A stretch of 23,553 bases of DNA from Chara braunii (lineage: Eukaryota > Streptophyta > Charophyceae > Charales > Characeae). The notes under the pieces are model-generated. The model was not told the DNA's origin and did no database searches. It worked only from the letters and a program-made list of their open reading frames with translations. Position 1 is the first letter of the stretch, and the number at the start of each line of letters is the position of its first letter. Below, one piece after another: positions 1 through 8,110 of this stretch. The position numbers were made by a program, and so were the translations under genes. Location: contig BFEA01000057.1 in NCBI GenBank assembly GCA_003427395.1, forward strand, positions 196,719 to 220,271. Direction: 5' to 3'.

Positions 1-178
1 ACTTCAGAAGCAGACCCCTGACCTACTCCTACCGGGTGTCCGTATCCGATGGTAAGGAGGGGGCTTATGACCCTCCATGGGGGGGTGATAAACCTCCTAC
101 CGATGGGGCCACGGGTCGCCCTTCTTTTGAGGCCCGACCACGCAGCACTCAGTCGGCACATATTCTCAGACGAAATAA
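1..178 (+). other. Upstream remainder of degraded pol (unrecognised)
   Basis: Frame 3 is open from the window edge to 269, and frame 2 is open from just after a stop at 53-55 into the integrase ORF. I cannot recognise RNase H or any other domain in the frame-3 translation, which is rich in Pro, Gly and Arg. By position it should be the pol linker between RNase H and integrase. A frameshift between frames 3 and 2 around 200-260 would join them. This is inference from layout only. Confidence 0.3.
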
Positions 179-1246
179 GTGGGGTCGGCCAATTCGGGCC
201 ACGGCTCCAAATTCGGACCGTTGGCTTCCCCGCGATGTGACAAGGAAGGTAAAGGAGGGCCGCGCCTGAAAAACGGTAAAGTAAGCAGCCTTATACAGAT
301 GTATGATGACATCTTTAGAGAAATCGGTCTTTTGCTTATAGGAAATAAGCAGCCTATGCAAGTCAGCCTCAGGGCAAGGGAGGAAGTCGGGAAGTACGTT
401 TTGAGGAACGGTCACCTGTTCAAGAAAGAAGAAGGAATGACGCCTAGGCGAGTCATGTGCGGGTGGTCTAGGCAGCTGGACATAATCCAGGCGATGCATG
501 ATGGGCTGGCCGGAGGGCACCGGTCGTCCAAAGGGACTCTTGCAAAAATCACGCCACTTTACTCTTGGCCAGGAATGGCAGGCATGGTGGCGACGTACTG
601 CCAAACGTGTCTGATATGCCAGGAAAGGAGTTCCGCACGTGTCTTCGAGCCCCTTAGACCTACTCGGGTACTGGGGCCGGGGCACCTGGTCCACCTTGAC
701 CTCGCGGTCATGCCTGTATCAACGGATGGATACATGTATATCTTGGATGCAAGGGACAACCTCACTAGTTATGTGGAGGCGGTAACTCTTAAGAGAAAAA
801 CGGGGAAGGGAGTGAGCGACTGGATAGACGAGTTCTACCTAAGGCACCCCTTTGTGCGCAGGTTCATAGCGGATAATGGGACGGAATTTGTAAATCACGA
901 AGTGCTAACCAGACTCAAGACGTTGTGCGTACCTATCAAGATCATTGAACCATATCACCCTGAGGCCAATGCACCAGTAGAAAGGGGGCACCGGACCTTG
1001 AAAAACACAATCGCTAAGTTGGCGGCCGATGACCAGGGGAACTGGCCTTGGTACCTTAAGCAGGTTGTCTTATCAAAGAACATGACGACAAAAATGATGA
1101 CGGGATGCATTCCGGCAGAACTCTGGTGTGGGAGGGAGATTGATTTCCCGGTGGAAGCTTTGGTTCCTACCTGGAACAGGCTAGATGACAATCCGCACAT
1201 GCCCATAGAAGAGACTGATCGTCGCACGTTACCAACAGGTCGTTAG
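179..1246 (+). pseudogene. Ty3/gypsy integrase: zinc finger and DD35E core, C-terminus lost to frameshift
   Basis: This 355-codon frame encodes most of a retrotransposon integrase, the enzyme that joins element cDNA to host DNA. An H2C2 zinc-binding domain is visible as H107-x6-H114-x29-C144-x2-C147. The RNase H-fold catalytic core has D174 (in HLDLAVMP), D232 (in ADNGTEF) and E268 (in NAPVERGH), giving D-x57-D-x35-E, the spacing typical of Ty3/gypsy and retroviral integrases. The reading frame is lost at about residue 346. The expected C-terminal part continues in frame 3 from about 1218, so the frame ends at 1244-1246 because of a frameshift. Coding similarity seems to start near residue 29, so the ATG at 179 is probably not a biological start; the domain was part of a longer pol polyprotein. 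Downstream lie an accessory ORF, a polypurine tract and a 3' LTR in the same orientation. The family call is firm; the element is inactive. Confidence 0.92.
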
Positions 1247-1682
1247 AAATGAGGAAGCCTTGGAGTACGTGGTTAAGCGTGTGATGGACAGTCGAATGAG
1301 AGACAAAGCAAGATGGGACCAGGTCAATAATATCCGAAAGGAGCCGCTCCAGGTGGGGGAAATAGTACTAGTTAGGAACTTGGCACTTGAAAACACATAG
1401 TCTGGACAACTGGGGAAAAGGTTCAAAGGCCCCTACAGGATCGCAAAGCAGGTGTGCCTGAACACTTTTGAAGTTGAAGATCTTGATGGTACTGGGACAA
1501 AAGGGTCATTTCCGGGACAGAGGCTGGTCAGGTTTTTGAGCCGCGATCATCCGAGCAATGGTTGCAAGAGGCTCAGGACGAAACAGGGGATTGGCAACCT
1601 GAAAAGGCAACTGGTTATAATTCTGTACCGCCTCCCCGCGGAAGTTGTTCGTTTTTGTGTCTTCTTTCTTTTTGGGGCATGA
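1218..1682 (+). pseudogene. Integrase C-terminal module (GPY/F type) of the same pol, shifted frame and internal stop
   Basis: Frame 3 continues the integrase directly after the frame-2 ORF. A helical, charged stretch (VVRNEEALEYVVKRVMDSRM) is followed by a strand-rich segment containing GKRFKGPYRI. This is the GPY/F motif that marks the C-terminal integrase domain of many Ty3/gypsy elements, which binds DNA and multimerises. A TAG at 1398-1400 interrupts the frame just before the GPY motif. The last recognisable residues are near LVRFLSRDH (about 1525-1555), after which the frame stays open to a TGA at 1680-1682 without clear similarity. I see no chromodomain. Together with the frameshift near 1218-1246, this makes at least two inactivating lesions in pol. 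Confidence 0.85.
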
Positions 1683-1730
1683 GGTGACCACTTGGACTTA
1701 TTATGAATAGGGTTGGGAGCCTGAAAAAAT

Positions 1731-1930
1731 GTACCATGGTTTTTGTGGGCCAATTTTGGGGGACTGCCTATATGAGGTACCTATGTGGCTGGGACAGTGC
1801 ACTATAGTTTTTGTTGGGCAACTTTGGGGGCTGCCTACAAGGGGAACTTATGTGATTGGGACAAAGTACCAAAGTTTTGGGAAGGGGATAATGGGACTAC
1901 CGATCATATGGGGCAAGCAAGGGTTTTGGG
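1731..1930 (+). repeat. Short tandem repeat, ~66-69 bp, about 2.5-3 copies
   Basis: Copies begin near 1731, 1797 and 1866. Each begins with a gtacc/gtgca-like start, then a gtttttgt..ggg core, then a ggg..ctgcc segment, and the first two end in a tgggaca block. The array lies immediately between the end of pol and the accessory ORF. Small ORFs crossing it are translations of the repeat, and I do not think they are genes. Confidence 0.6.
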
Positions 1931-2660
1931 CGAGTGTGTAAAACTCGCAAATGAGAGTGGAAGGGAGTGTGTGTGCATGAGGGATGCTATGACTGTTATG
2001 AATGAACAAGACCAGAGAATGAGAAAGCAACAGGAAAACGCGAAAGATGAAATTTAGAAATGAAAACGACAGCACTGCCATTAACAGACCTACTGGGGAA
2101 CAAGCAACAAGACAGGATGGGGAGTCAAGTTCCAGAAAAAGGAAATTGTATGTGGGATTTGACTTCAACTTGGTTGTGAACAGATGGGGAAGGAAGCAAG
2201 GGACAATGGGACCCTCTCCCTTGAGAGAGGGGGAACCGATAGTTCTCCCATTAGACAGTGACACCAGTAGTGAGGAGGATGGGAGCCTAGGGAAGAGGCA
2301 GAGGATGGAAGAGGAAGAGCCCAACGAGGTCATAAACCTCAGCAGTGAGGAGGAAGAAGATGAGGTCACAACACCCACAAAGGAAGTTCGGGCAGGGGGG
2401 GAGGACCCAGGTGAGGAGAAGGACAAATGGATAAGAGAGTTCGGGTCATCTTGCACTGACAGGTTCGATCAATGGGCCAGTATTATGCGGTATGAGTGGG
2501 CAATGAAAGGGAAGAAAAACTAAGCAGAGGAGAGGATACAGCGCTAACAATATTTTTCACAGAAGACCCGCTCCTACAATTGCAAAGGACAAAGAGAAAG
2601 ATGCAGCAGGAGATCGACAATCGTGCAAGGGAGGCTCGACACAGGGCAACTGGGCAGTAA
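1785..2660 (+). pseudogene. Accessory ORF between pol and 3' LTR; acidic protein with NLS- and SIM-like motifs, frameshifted
   Basis: Three consecutive pieces look like one broken gene. Frame 3 up to a TAG at 2055-2057 ends in a charged, coiled-coil-like stretch (MNEQDQRMRKQQENAKDE). Frame 1, 2047-2523 (158 codons), is the main body. Frame 3 then resumes near 2515 and runs to a TAA at 2658-2660 with a basic helical tail (LLQLQRTKRKMQQEIDNRAR). The main body has a basic cluster RKRK at residues 30-33 and KRQR at 83-86, both possible nuclear localisation signals. It also has two hydrophobic-plus-acidic motifs: IVLPLDSDTSSEED at 65-78 and VINLSSEEEEDE at 95-106. The second fits the SUMO-interacting consensus (V/I-x-V/I/L beside Ser and acidic residues) well. 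I do not recognise the family. Its position downstream of integrase suggests an extra ORF of the element, but an unrelated captured sequence is possible. Function is inference from motifs only. Confidence 0.6.
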
Positions 2661-3590
2661 AGGGATAGTAGCCATAATAGGGAATAGTTAGTGGGGAGGG
2701 TTGGTACCTGGGCAGACAGAACTGTCATTTTGAACTTTGCATTTGAACTTTCCGACAATGGACTACAACGGGACAACTTCCTATTTGGGATCACCAAGGA
2801 CTGGGTAATTAGTGCTACTTTGCATAAGTAGTTGCTTCTTCAGAAGGATGTCAGGACCGATCAGCTTGAGACTAGGATCATGAAAGACTGGAAGGGAAGA
2901 GAGGGGAGGACCTAGATGAGACAAGTCTCTAATGTTGCTTTTGCATTCGAATTTGTCTTCTTTTTTTTGGGAAAAACTGCAACAAAGCTGCTCTTTGAAC
3001 TGGGGAAGTAAAAACAGGGACGAGGTAGCCAGCGCTACTTTGCATAACTACTTGTTCCTTTGGAAATGCGGGGATCTTGGGTGGTGAGAGACGAAAAAGG
3101 AATGATTGACTTTGTTTTGGGAAAGGGCGAGAGTGTGAATTGTTGAGATTGAAGAAAGTCTATGACAAAGAGTTTCCTTTTGAATGTGCAACCCTGCTCG
3201 AATGAGTCATGATATGAGTTTCTGAAAGAGGTTAGGGGACCTATGGGTAAAGAGGCATGAAGAATCCTCTTCCCTAGGAGCCTAATCCAACCGGTCTTGG
3301 ATAAGTCAAGAGCAACAAGAGGCATGAGAGGACAGAGAGAGGAAGAAAACAGTGATGACACACACCCCCTTCGCTATGGTTGAACGACCGGGTGGGCTAG
3401 TGTTGCTTAGGGTTGCGAGCCTCGATTCGAGCACTAGACGCTAAGTCGGATGTATGTATGGATATGAGAATGATGATTGGCACGAGACAAAAGTCAAAGG
3501 CATGCGTAACACCCTAGAGAAGGCCACCTTCTAACCTCCGAGACAGAGACAGGATCCGTGTCCTCGAAGCCCACCCCCTCGGGTGGTAAC
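2661..3590 (+). other. Non-coding interior of the element; one diverged duplication
   Basis: I find no convincing gene here. A 17-bp stretch, agYgctactttgcataa, occurs at 2811-2827 and again at 3031-3047, and both are followed by a similar ta.ttg.t.ctt context. This suggests an old ~220-bp duplication. An imperfect inverted repeat (ctagtg at 3397-3402, cactag at 3432-3437) encloses a ctcgattcgag palindrome. The minus-strand ORF at 3035-3361 has no recognisable features. Confidence 0.4.
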
Positions 3591-3591
3591 A

Positions 3592-3790
3592 ATGAAAATG
3601 GATAAGGATGACCCTAACCAAGTTGTCCGATGGAAATGGATAAGGATGACCTTAACCAGGTTGTCCGATGAAAATGGATAAGGATGGCCATAACCAGGCT
3701 GTCCGATGGAAATTGATAAGGATGACCCTAACCAGGCCGTCTGAATGAAATGGATAAGAACGACCCTACCCAGGTTGTTCGGAATGACCC
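3592..3790 (+). repeat. 38-bp tandem repeat, five copies
   Basis: The anchor gataagga/gataagaa begins at 3601, 3639, 3677, 3715 and 3753, an exact 38-bp period. The unit runs gataaggatgaccctaacca then a gttgtccgatggaaatg-type tail. Copies differ by scattered substitutions. The array ends in a perfect 9-bp hairpin: gaatgaccc at 3782-3790, a 7-nt loop, and gggtcattc at 3798-3806. Confidence 0.92.
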
Positions 3791-3806
3791 CTGATAAGGG
3801 TCATTC
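3782..3806 (+). other. Perfect 9-bp stem-loop at the end of the 38-bp array
   Basis: gaatgaccc (3782-3790) and gggtcattc (3798-3806) are exact reverse complements around a ctgataa loop. It is probably a by-product of the array edge. There is no T-run that would suggest a terminator. Confidence 0.6.
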
Positions 3807-3867
3807 TTTGGAATTGGTACTGGGGTCTCCTTGCATGATTGTCTGAGATGGATGAGATTACGAAGAG

Positions 3868-4120
3868 CTGAGCTTTGGAAAGGATATTGGACTCAGCCTT
3901 GGAAAATATATTCGACTCGGCCTTGAAAAGGATATTGGACTCGGCTTTGGAAAGGGTATTGGACTCAGCCTTGGAAGAGATATTGGATTGAGCCTTGGAA
4001 TTGGATTGAGCATTGAAACTGGATTGAGCATTGAAATTGGATTGGGCATTGGACTTGGTTTGAGCATTGGACTTGGATTGAACACGGGAACTGGATGAGC
4101 ATTGGAAATTGCATTGCATA
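3868..4120 (+). repeat. Minisatellite changing from a 24-bp to an 18-bp unit
   Basis: The ttggaa/ttgaaa anchor occurs at 3875, 3899, 3923, 3947, 3971 and 3995 (24-bp period), then at 4013, 4031, 4049 and 4067 (18-bp period). The shorter unit looks like the longer one with six bases removed. More diverged copies continue to about 4120. Because both periods are multiples of three, a Ser/Asn/Ala-rich repeat stays open on the minus strand, but that is expected from the repeat and is not evidence of a gene. Confidence 0.88.
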
Positions 4121-5084
4121 AACAGGGGACCCTAGGCAACTTGAAATGGACTTGGAAATAACATGGAAATGGATTTTCTCTTTCTTCTAGTCCTTAGCCT
4201 AAACAAGAGGGGGATACCGGTGCTTGCACCGCGACCTCAAGACCTCTATCCCTTAAAGGGAAAAGTCTCAGCGCTGCATGTTCCCCTTGTAAGGGCATGC
4301 GGGTTAAAGGACCAAGGCACCTACCACTTGGATCGGTGCGGGACGTCCGGAACTGACCCCGAAAATGAGCTCTAGTCGGGGAGTTCAAATTGCGCCTCGT
4401 GTTGAGAACCTAAACGTCAAAGCGTGAGAGAACCAAATGGGCGGGAGAGTCATTCTTATTCTAATCTATTTCGCTACTCTCCAACCACGTGCCATACCAT
4501 GGAGGGGTGGCATGGCCGTTTCGGTCGGACCTCGGCTGCCCGCACTAAGTTGGGCGGCATTGTCCAAGGGGAGGGGCCGGGCGAGGTAGCGGGTGGAGGC
4601 CGCCACCACCACGGGGCATTGACACTGCCGGAACATTACAACCGTTTCGGGACTATATGCGAGGTCTTCGTAACTGCACTCGCGGACCAATAGAGAGCCC
4701 CAACTCTCTTGAAAGGAAGAGGCCGGATCCAGAAAACTACCACTCGGGAGGAACGATTCGGGAGGAAAGCTCTTACGGCTAGACGAGGCCCTGGGAGGTT
4801 TGGACTGGACCTACTTGCCAGATATGAGGAAGAACCTCAGTATTGGCGCTCACCACGTAATAGAAAAAGGTCGGATCGAGTAGGAGGATGAGGCGCCACC
4901 CGTTGGGGAGGAACTGATCGCTCTTCCTTTTGTGAAGCGGATGGGTTTGTGTCCTTGACTACGGTCGGCGAACCAAAGGTCTTCGTACCTCCGAGTGAGA
5001 ACCAGTCGCGCGATGGAGACATTGCGTTTTGAGTGGGGGGAAGGTGTACCATCTATCAATAAAAACGCATGAAAAAGACTTCTG
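4121..5084 (+). other. Non-coding interior of the element, no gene recognised
   Basis: Short ORFs occur on both strands (for example 4163-4375 and 4424-4693 on plus), but none shows a domain, a signal or a clear start context. Composition is more GC-rich than the flanking repeats. The only structured feature is the polypurine-tract-like segment near 5018-5047, listed separately. Confidence 0.4.
5018..5047 (+). promoter_or_regulatory. Second polypurine-tract-like segment, internal
   Basis: This segment reads gacattgcg, three Ts, then tgagtggggggaaggtgt. It matches the polypurine tract just before the 3' LTR, which reads gacatcgcg, aa, then tgagtggggggaatgtgt (6172-6200). The two differ at only a few positions but lie about 1.14 kb apart. 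It could be a remnant of an older LTR junction, a duplication, or a second priming site for plus-strand DNA synthesis. The sequence shows only the similarity. Confidence 0.6.
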
Positions 5085-5370
5085 CAATTGACTTTGTATG
5101 GGCCTGAGAAAAGGGGGTCTGGCAAGATGCCCAGGGCAGAAAAGAACTTGTGTAATTGGTTTTGCATGGGCCTATGAAAGGGGTCTGGCAAGAGGTCCAG
5201 AGCAGAAAAGACTTGAGCAAGGGACTTGGTATGAGCTTGAGAAAGGAGTCTGGTAAGACTTGTATGATTGACTTTGCATGGACCCGAGAAAGGGACTGGC
5301 AGGCTGGGAAATGGATGAATAATTGGCCTGCATGGGCTTGAAAAGAAGGTCTGACAAGGTGACTAGGAAA
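5085..5370 (+). repeat. Degenerate tandem repeat, ~47-68 bp units, five copies
   Basis: Units share a gactttgcatgggcctgag-like head followed by aaagg..tctggcaag. Heads start at about 5090, 5158, 5223, 5270 and 5325. Lengths vary because of indels. No coding potential is supported. Confidence 0.75.
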
Positions 5371-5553
5371 AAGATGTACGAGTGATGAATTGAGCATTGC
5401 ACATGGAAAGTCAATTAAGTAGCAGGTAAGAAAGGACAAAGGGTGATATGCATGCAAAATTGGCAGGACCTAAGAAAGGCCGGGTAAAATGACCCGGGGG
5501 AAATGTATGGGTATTTGGCAAGCCTGAACTTCGGGGAAGGGTGATGAGAAAAC

Positions 5554-5930
5554 ATGGATTGCACGGGCCGAAAGACACGAATGAAAGAAGTATCGAAAAC
5601 TTGGATTGCACGGGCCGAAAGACCTGAAGGAAAGAAGTATTGAAAACATGGATTACACGGGCCGGAAGACCCGAAGGAAAGAAGTATTGAAAACATGGAT
5701 TGCACCGGCCGAAAGACCCGAAGGAAAGGAGTATGGAAAAAATGGATTGCACGGACCGAAAGACCCGGAGGTAAGGAGTATTGAAAACATGGATTGCACG
5801 GGCCGAAAGACCCGAAGGAAAGAAGCATTGAAAACATGGGTTGCACGGGCCAAAGGACCCGAAGGAAAGCGGAATTGAAAACATGGATCGTACGGGCCGA
5901 AAAACCCAGACGAAAGGGGTGTTGAGGATG
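5554..5930 (+). repeat. 47-bp tandem repeat, eight copies with exact period
   Basis: The anchor atggattgcacgg (with variants) begins at 5554, 5601, 5648, 5695, 5742, 5789, 5836 and 5883, an exact 47-bp step. The unit continues gccgaaagacccgaaggaaa and a gaagtattgaaaac tail. Because 47 is not a multiple of three, repeated peptide ORFs appear in several frames on both strands; they are artefacts of the repeat. Confidence 0.95.
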
Positions 5931-6183
5931 ATGGTAACCGAAAACGAACCTGGTCGGGACGAGATGAGAAAAGAGAAGCCCGAAGAAGAATCCCTTGACT
6001 CCCCATACCCTCCTCCACCCCAAGGGCAAAAAACTAAAGAAAACCCTGAGAAAAAAATGGAAAAGGATAAAAAGAACCCTGGCAAGCTAACTAACTGTCT
6101 CACCCCACCCCCTCTTCCCCTCTGTTTACCACTCCAAAATCCCTACTGACTTAGGATTGGTGCGCAATGAGGACATCGCGAAT
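5931..6183 (+). other. Purine-rich then pyrimidine-rich lead-in to the polypurine tract
   Basis: A strongly A/G-rich stretch (about 5930-6085) is followed by a C/T-rich stretch (about 6095-6145) and then the tract at 6184. No gene is recognised. It is the 3' untranslated part of the element. Confidence 0.4.
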
Positions 6184-6197
6184 GAGTGGGGGGAATG
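6184..6197 (+). promoter_or_regulatory. Polypurine tract of the plus-strand LTR element
   Basis: The run gagtggggggaatg directly precedes the LTR start TGTCGGG. In LTR retrotransposons such a tract primes plus-strand DNA synthesis and lies immediately upstream of the 3' LTR. That placement, with integrase upstream in the same orientation, supports calling the LTR at 6198 a 3' LTR. A tandem TGTG leaves a 2-bp uncertainty in the boundary; the second LTR copy, at 19987, supports 6198. Confidence 0.8.
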
Positions 6198-6720
6198 TGT
6201 CGGGACTGGTGAGTCCCGAATTACTTCCCATCACTCAAGAGACTGTGTATGGCCTGTTTGTGCACAGCAGAGAAAGCCGGAGTCAAGGAGGAGGGAAGAA
6301 TCGAAGACGTAGGCACAAACACTTGGGATCTAGAGGCTGCCCGGAGTCGCAGGGGTCATAGAACCGCGAGGAAATTAACGGAACAGGAGACGGCAAAGGA
6401 CGGCAATAAAATGGCAAAGGCGACCCTTCCCCCGAGAAAAAAGAAATCACGAAAATTGAAAAGATTAGCTGGGTCAGGAGGGCCGCTGGGATGCGATGCC
6501 AAGTGGGCCAAAGGGCCATAAGCGGGTGAGGAGCCACAGCAAGAAGAGCAGTGCACGGAACAAGAAAAGGACAAAGGGGGGAGGTCACCACAAGGCGGAA
6601 AAACGACAATGGTGTCGGGGACCACCGGCGGGCCAAGTACCTGCGGGACCGCTGGCGGGATTAGTACCGGGAACTAGCGCGGAACTAGTGTCGGGGACCA
6701 CACGAGACTAAGTAAAAAAA
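6198..6720 (+). mobile_element. 5' portion of a 3' LTR (Ty3/gypsy element)
   Basis: The LTR starts TGTCGGGAC and has a perfect 8-bp terminal stem: tcgggact at 6200-6207 and agtcccga at 6212-6219. It shares its first ~240 bp with 19987-20225, through landmarks such as tttgtgcac and ctagaggctgcc. Further on, both copies have a degenerate G-rich repeat built around gtcggggacca and gggaactag (about 6605-6705 here). Similarity fades after about 6710, where a different repeat begins. I find no convincing LTR 3' end (CA plus target duplication), so this copy is probably truncated. Confidence 0.8.
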
Positions 6721-7085
6721 GTCCCAAGCGTGAATTGTCACCGGTCGACTAGGACGCATCCCACTCACCACTTGTTACACCACTCTTAAAACATAAAAAT
6801 TAAAATGCACACACACACACGAAAGAACACAAAAACAAAACAACACAAAAACACTCTTAGTCCCTTTTGTAGGTATCCCATAACCTTCTGACGCGGAAAA
6901 ATCGGAGTGGCAACACTCGCGAGGTTTAGATTAAAAACTGCGTGGATGCAGGGTCTTCTCACATTGACCAGCAATGCATGCTTACGCAAGCGGTCGCAAC
7001 AATGGTGCACTATGTAGTATCCAAACTCATGCGGTCCTCGTTATTCTCGAAGGTCGCAACTGATACTCAAGTGTTGGCTGGCACA
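6721..7085 (+). repeat. Direct repeat A, first copy (~365 bp)
   Basis: It begins gtcccaagc and shares ordered landmarks with 7748-8110: ccggtcga, gcatccca, a CA-rich stretch (about 6807-6860), tagtccctt, catccc/tatccc ataac, ctgacgcggaaa, gcaatgcatg and ctatgtagt. The copies are offset by 1027 bp and moderately diverged. I do not recognise the family. It may be the end of an LTR or a long tandem unit whose spacer has diverged. Confidence 0.8.
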
Positions 7086-7747
7086 CTCCTTGAGGGGTTA
7101 ATCTATCGACGCTAGACAACCGCCGAGTGTGGTTGAGAACCACACCCTGAGAGTGGGTGGCACACATGTTCATACATGTGGTGGCAATCGTCTCTTATTG
7201 CCCTGGAGACCAGCTTTATCATCCAGGGTCTGGAGAGAACTCAAGGGATTTGACTTTGGCGGTTGTCATGGACTACAACGTCCAACTATAAAAACTATAA
7301 AAAACGAAGGATAAAATGAGTTCTCCCTTCTCTCTCAAGTCATAATTTGTTTAACTCTTGCGCAAAGACCACAATAGGTCGTGCTGACACTCGACGTTGT
7401 CGAGTCCCGGCCACGTCACGCAAGAGTCGGTCTGTTCCTTCGTCGCGAATATACATGGAGCTTCCGCAAGCCGCTCCGACCAAGTGTGCTAGCCATACCT
7501 CTCGCGAGCCCCTACGACAGGATAGGGCCTATGGGAGGCATGACTTACCTCCACCTTGTGCGAGCTGTCACCTCCCTTCGGTGGGCGTATCCCCGCCAAG
7601 CTACCAGTCCACAATACGAAAGCTAATCAGGTGCAATCGCAGAGGTGGACCAGCCGAGGGCGTTTCTCGTATGTTGTAGCATAGGGGGTACGCGTGGTAT
7701 TACGCCTCTATCGGACCCGCACATGAACCGACATCTTGGGGGCTGAG
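7086..7747 (+). other. Palindrome-rich spacer between the direct repeats, with TATA-like motif
   Basis: Perfect hairpins are packed here: gtgtggtt/aaccacac (7127-7145, 3-nt loop), cacatg/catgtg (7163-7180), ccctgga/tccaggg (7201-7228), and nested stems actcttgcg/cgcaagagt (7354-7427) enclosing actcgac/gtcgagt (7389-7405). TATAAAAA-like motifs at about 7287 and 7296 are followed by a pyrimidine-rich stretch, as in a promoter. ORFs at 7347-7679 and 7381-7626 show no recognisable domain. Confidence 0.5.
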
Positions 7748-8110
7748 GTCCCAAGCACGACTCGTCGCCGGTCGATTAGAATGCATCCCACACTCCACGC
7801 GCACACCACTCTAAAGAACATAAAAATAAAAACAGGCACACATACATATACACAAAACGGCATAGAACAAGCAACGCGACAATACTCCTAGTCCCTTAGT
7901 AGCCATCCCATAACTCTCTGACGCGGAAATCGGATAGACGTCGCGCGCGAGACTTTAGTATAAAACTGTGCGGGCGCATGGCTAAATCATATCAACTAGC
8001 AACGCATGTATACACAGGCAGTCGCGATGATGACGTACTATGTAGTGCCGATAATCAAGCGGTCCCTCGTGGATCCGAGTACCAATAAAGACACTCAAAT
8101 GTCAGACTCA
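7748..8110 (+). repeat. Direct repeat A', second copy (~363 bp)
   Basis: This is the second copy of the repeat at 6721-7085, in the same orientation. A perfect stem gtgaagg/ccttcac (8118-8137) follows just after its end. The sequence beyond that does not clearly match what follows the first copy, so a longer tandem repeat is not shown. Confidence 0.8.

Noticed and set aside
3766-4139. Minus-strand Ser/Asn/Ala-rich repeat protein
   Set aside because: The 24- and 18-bp units are multiples of three, so any stop-free unit gives a long ORF. An alternative frame is equally open.
5411-6103. Minus-strand ORFs of 204-230 codons with repeated Phe/Pro/Cys motifs
   Set aside because: They are translations of the exact 47-bp repeat, which is open in several frames at once; no domain or start signal supports a gene.
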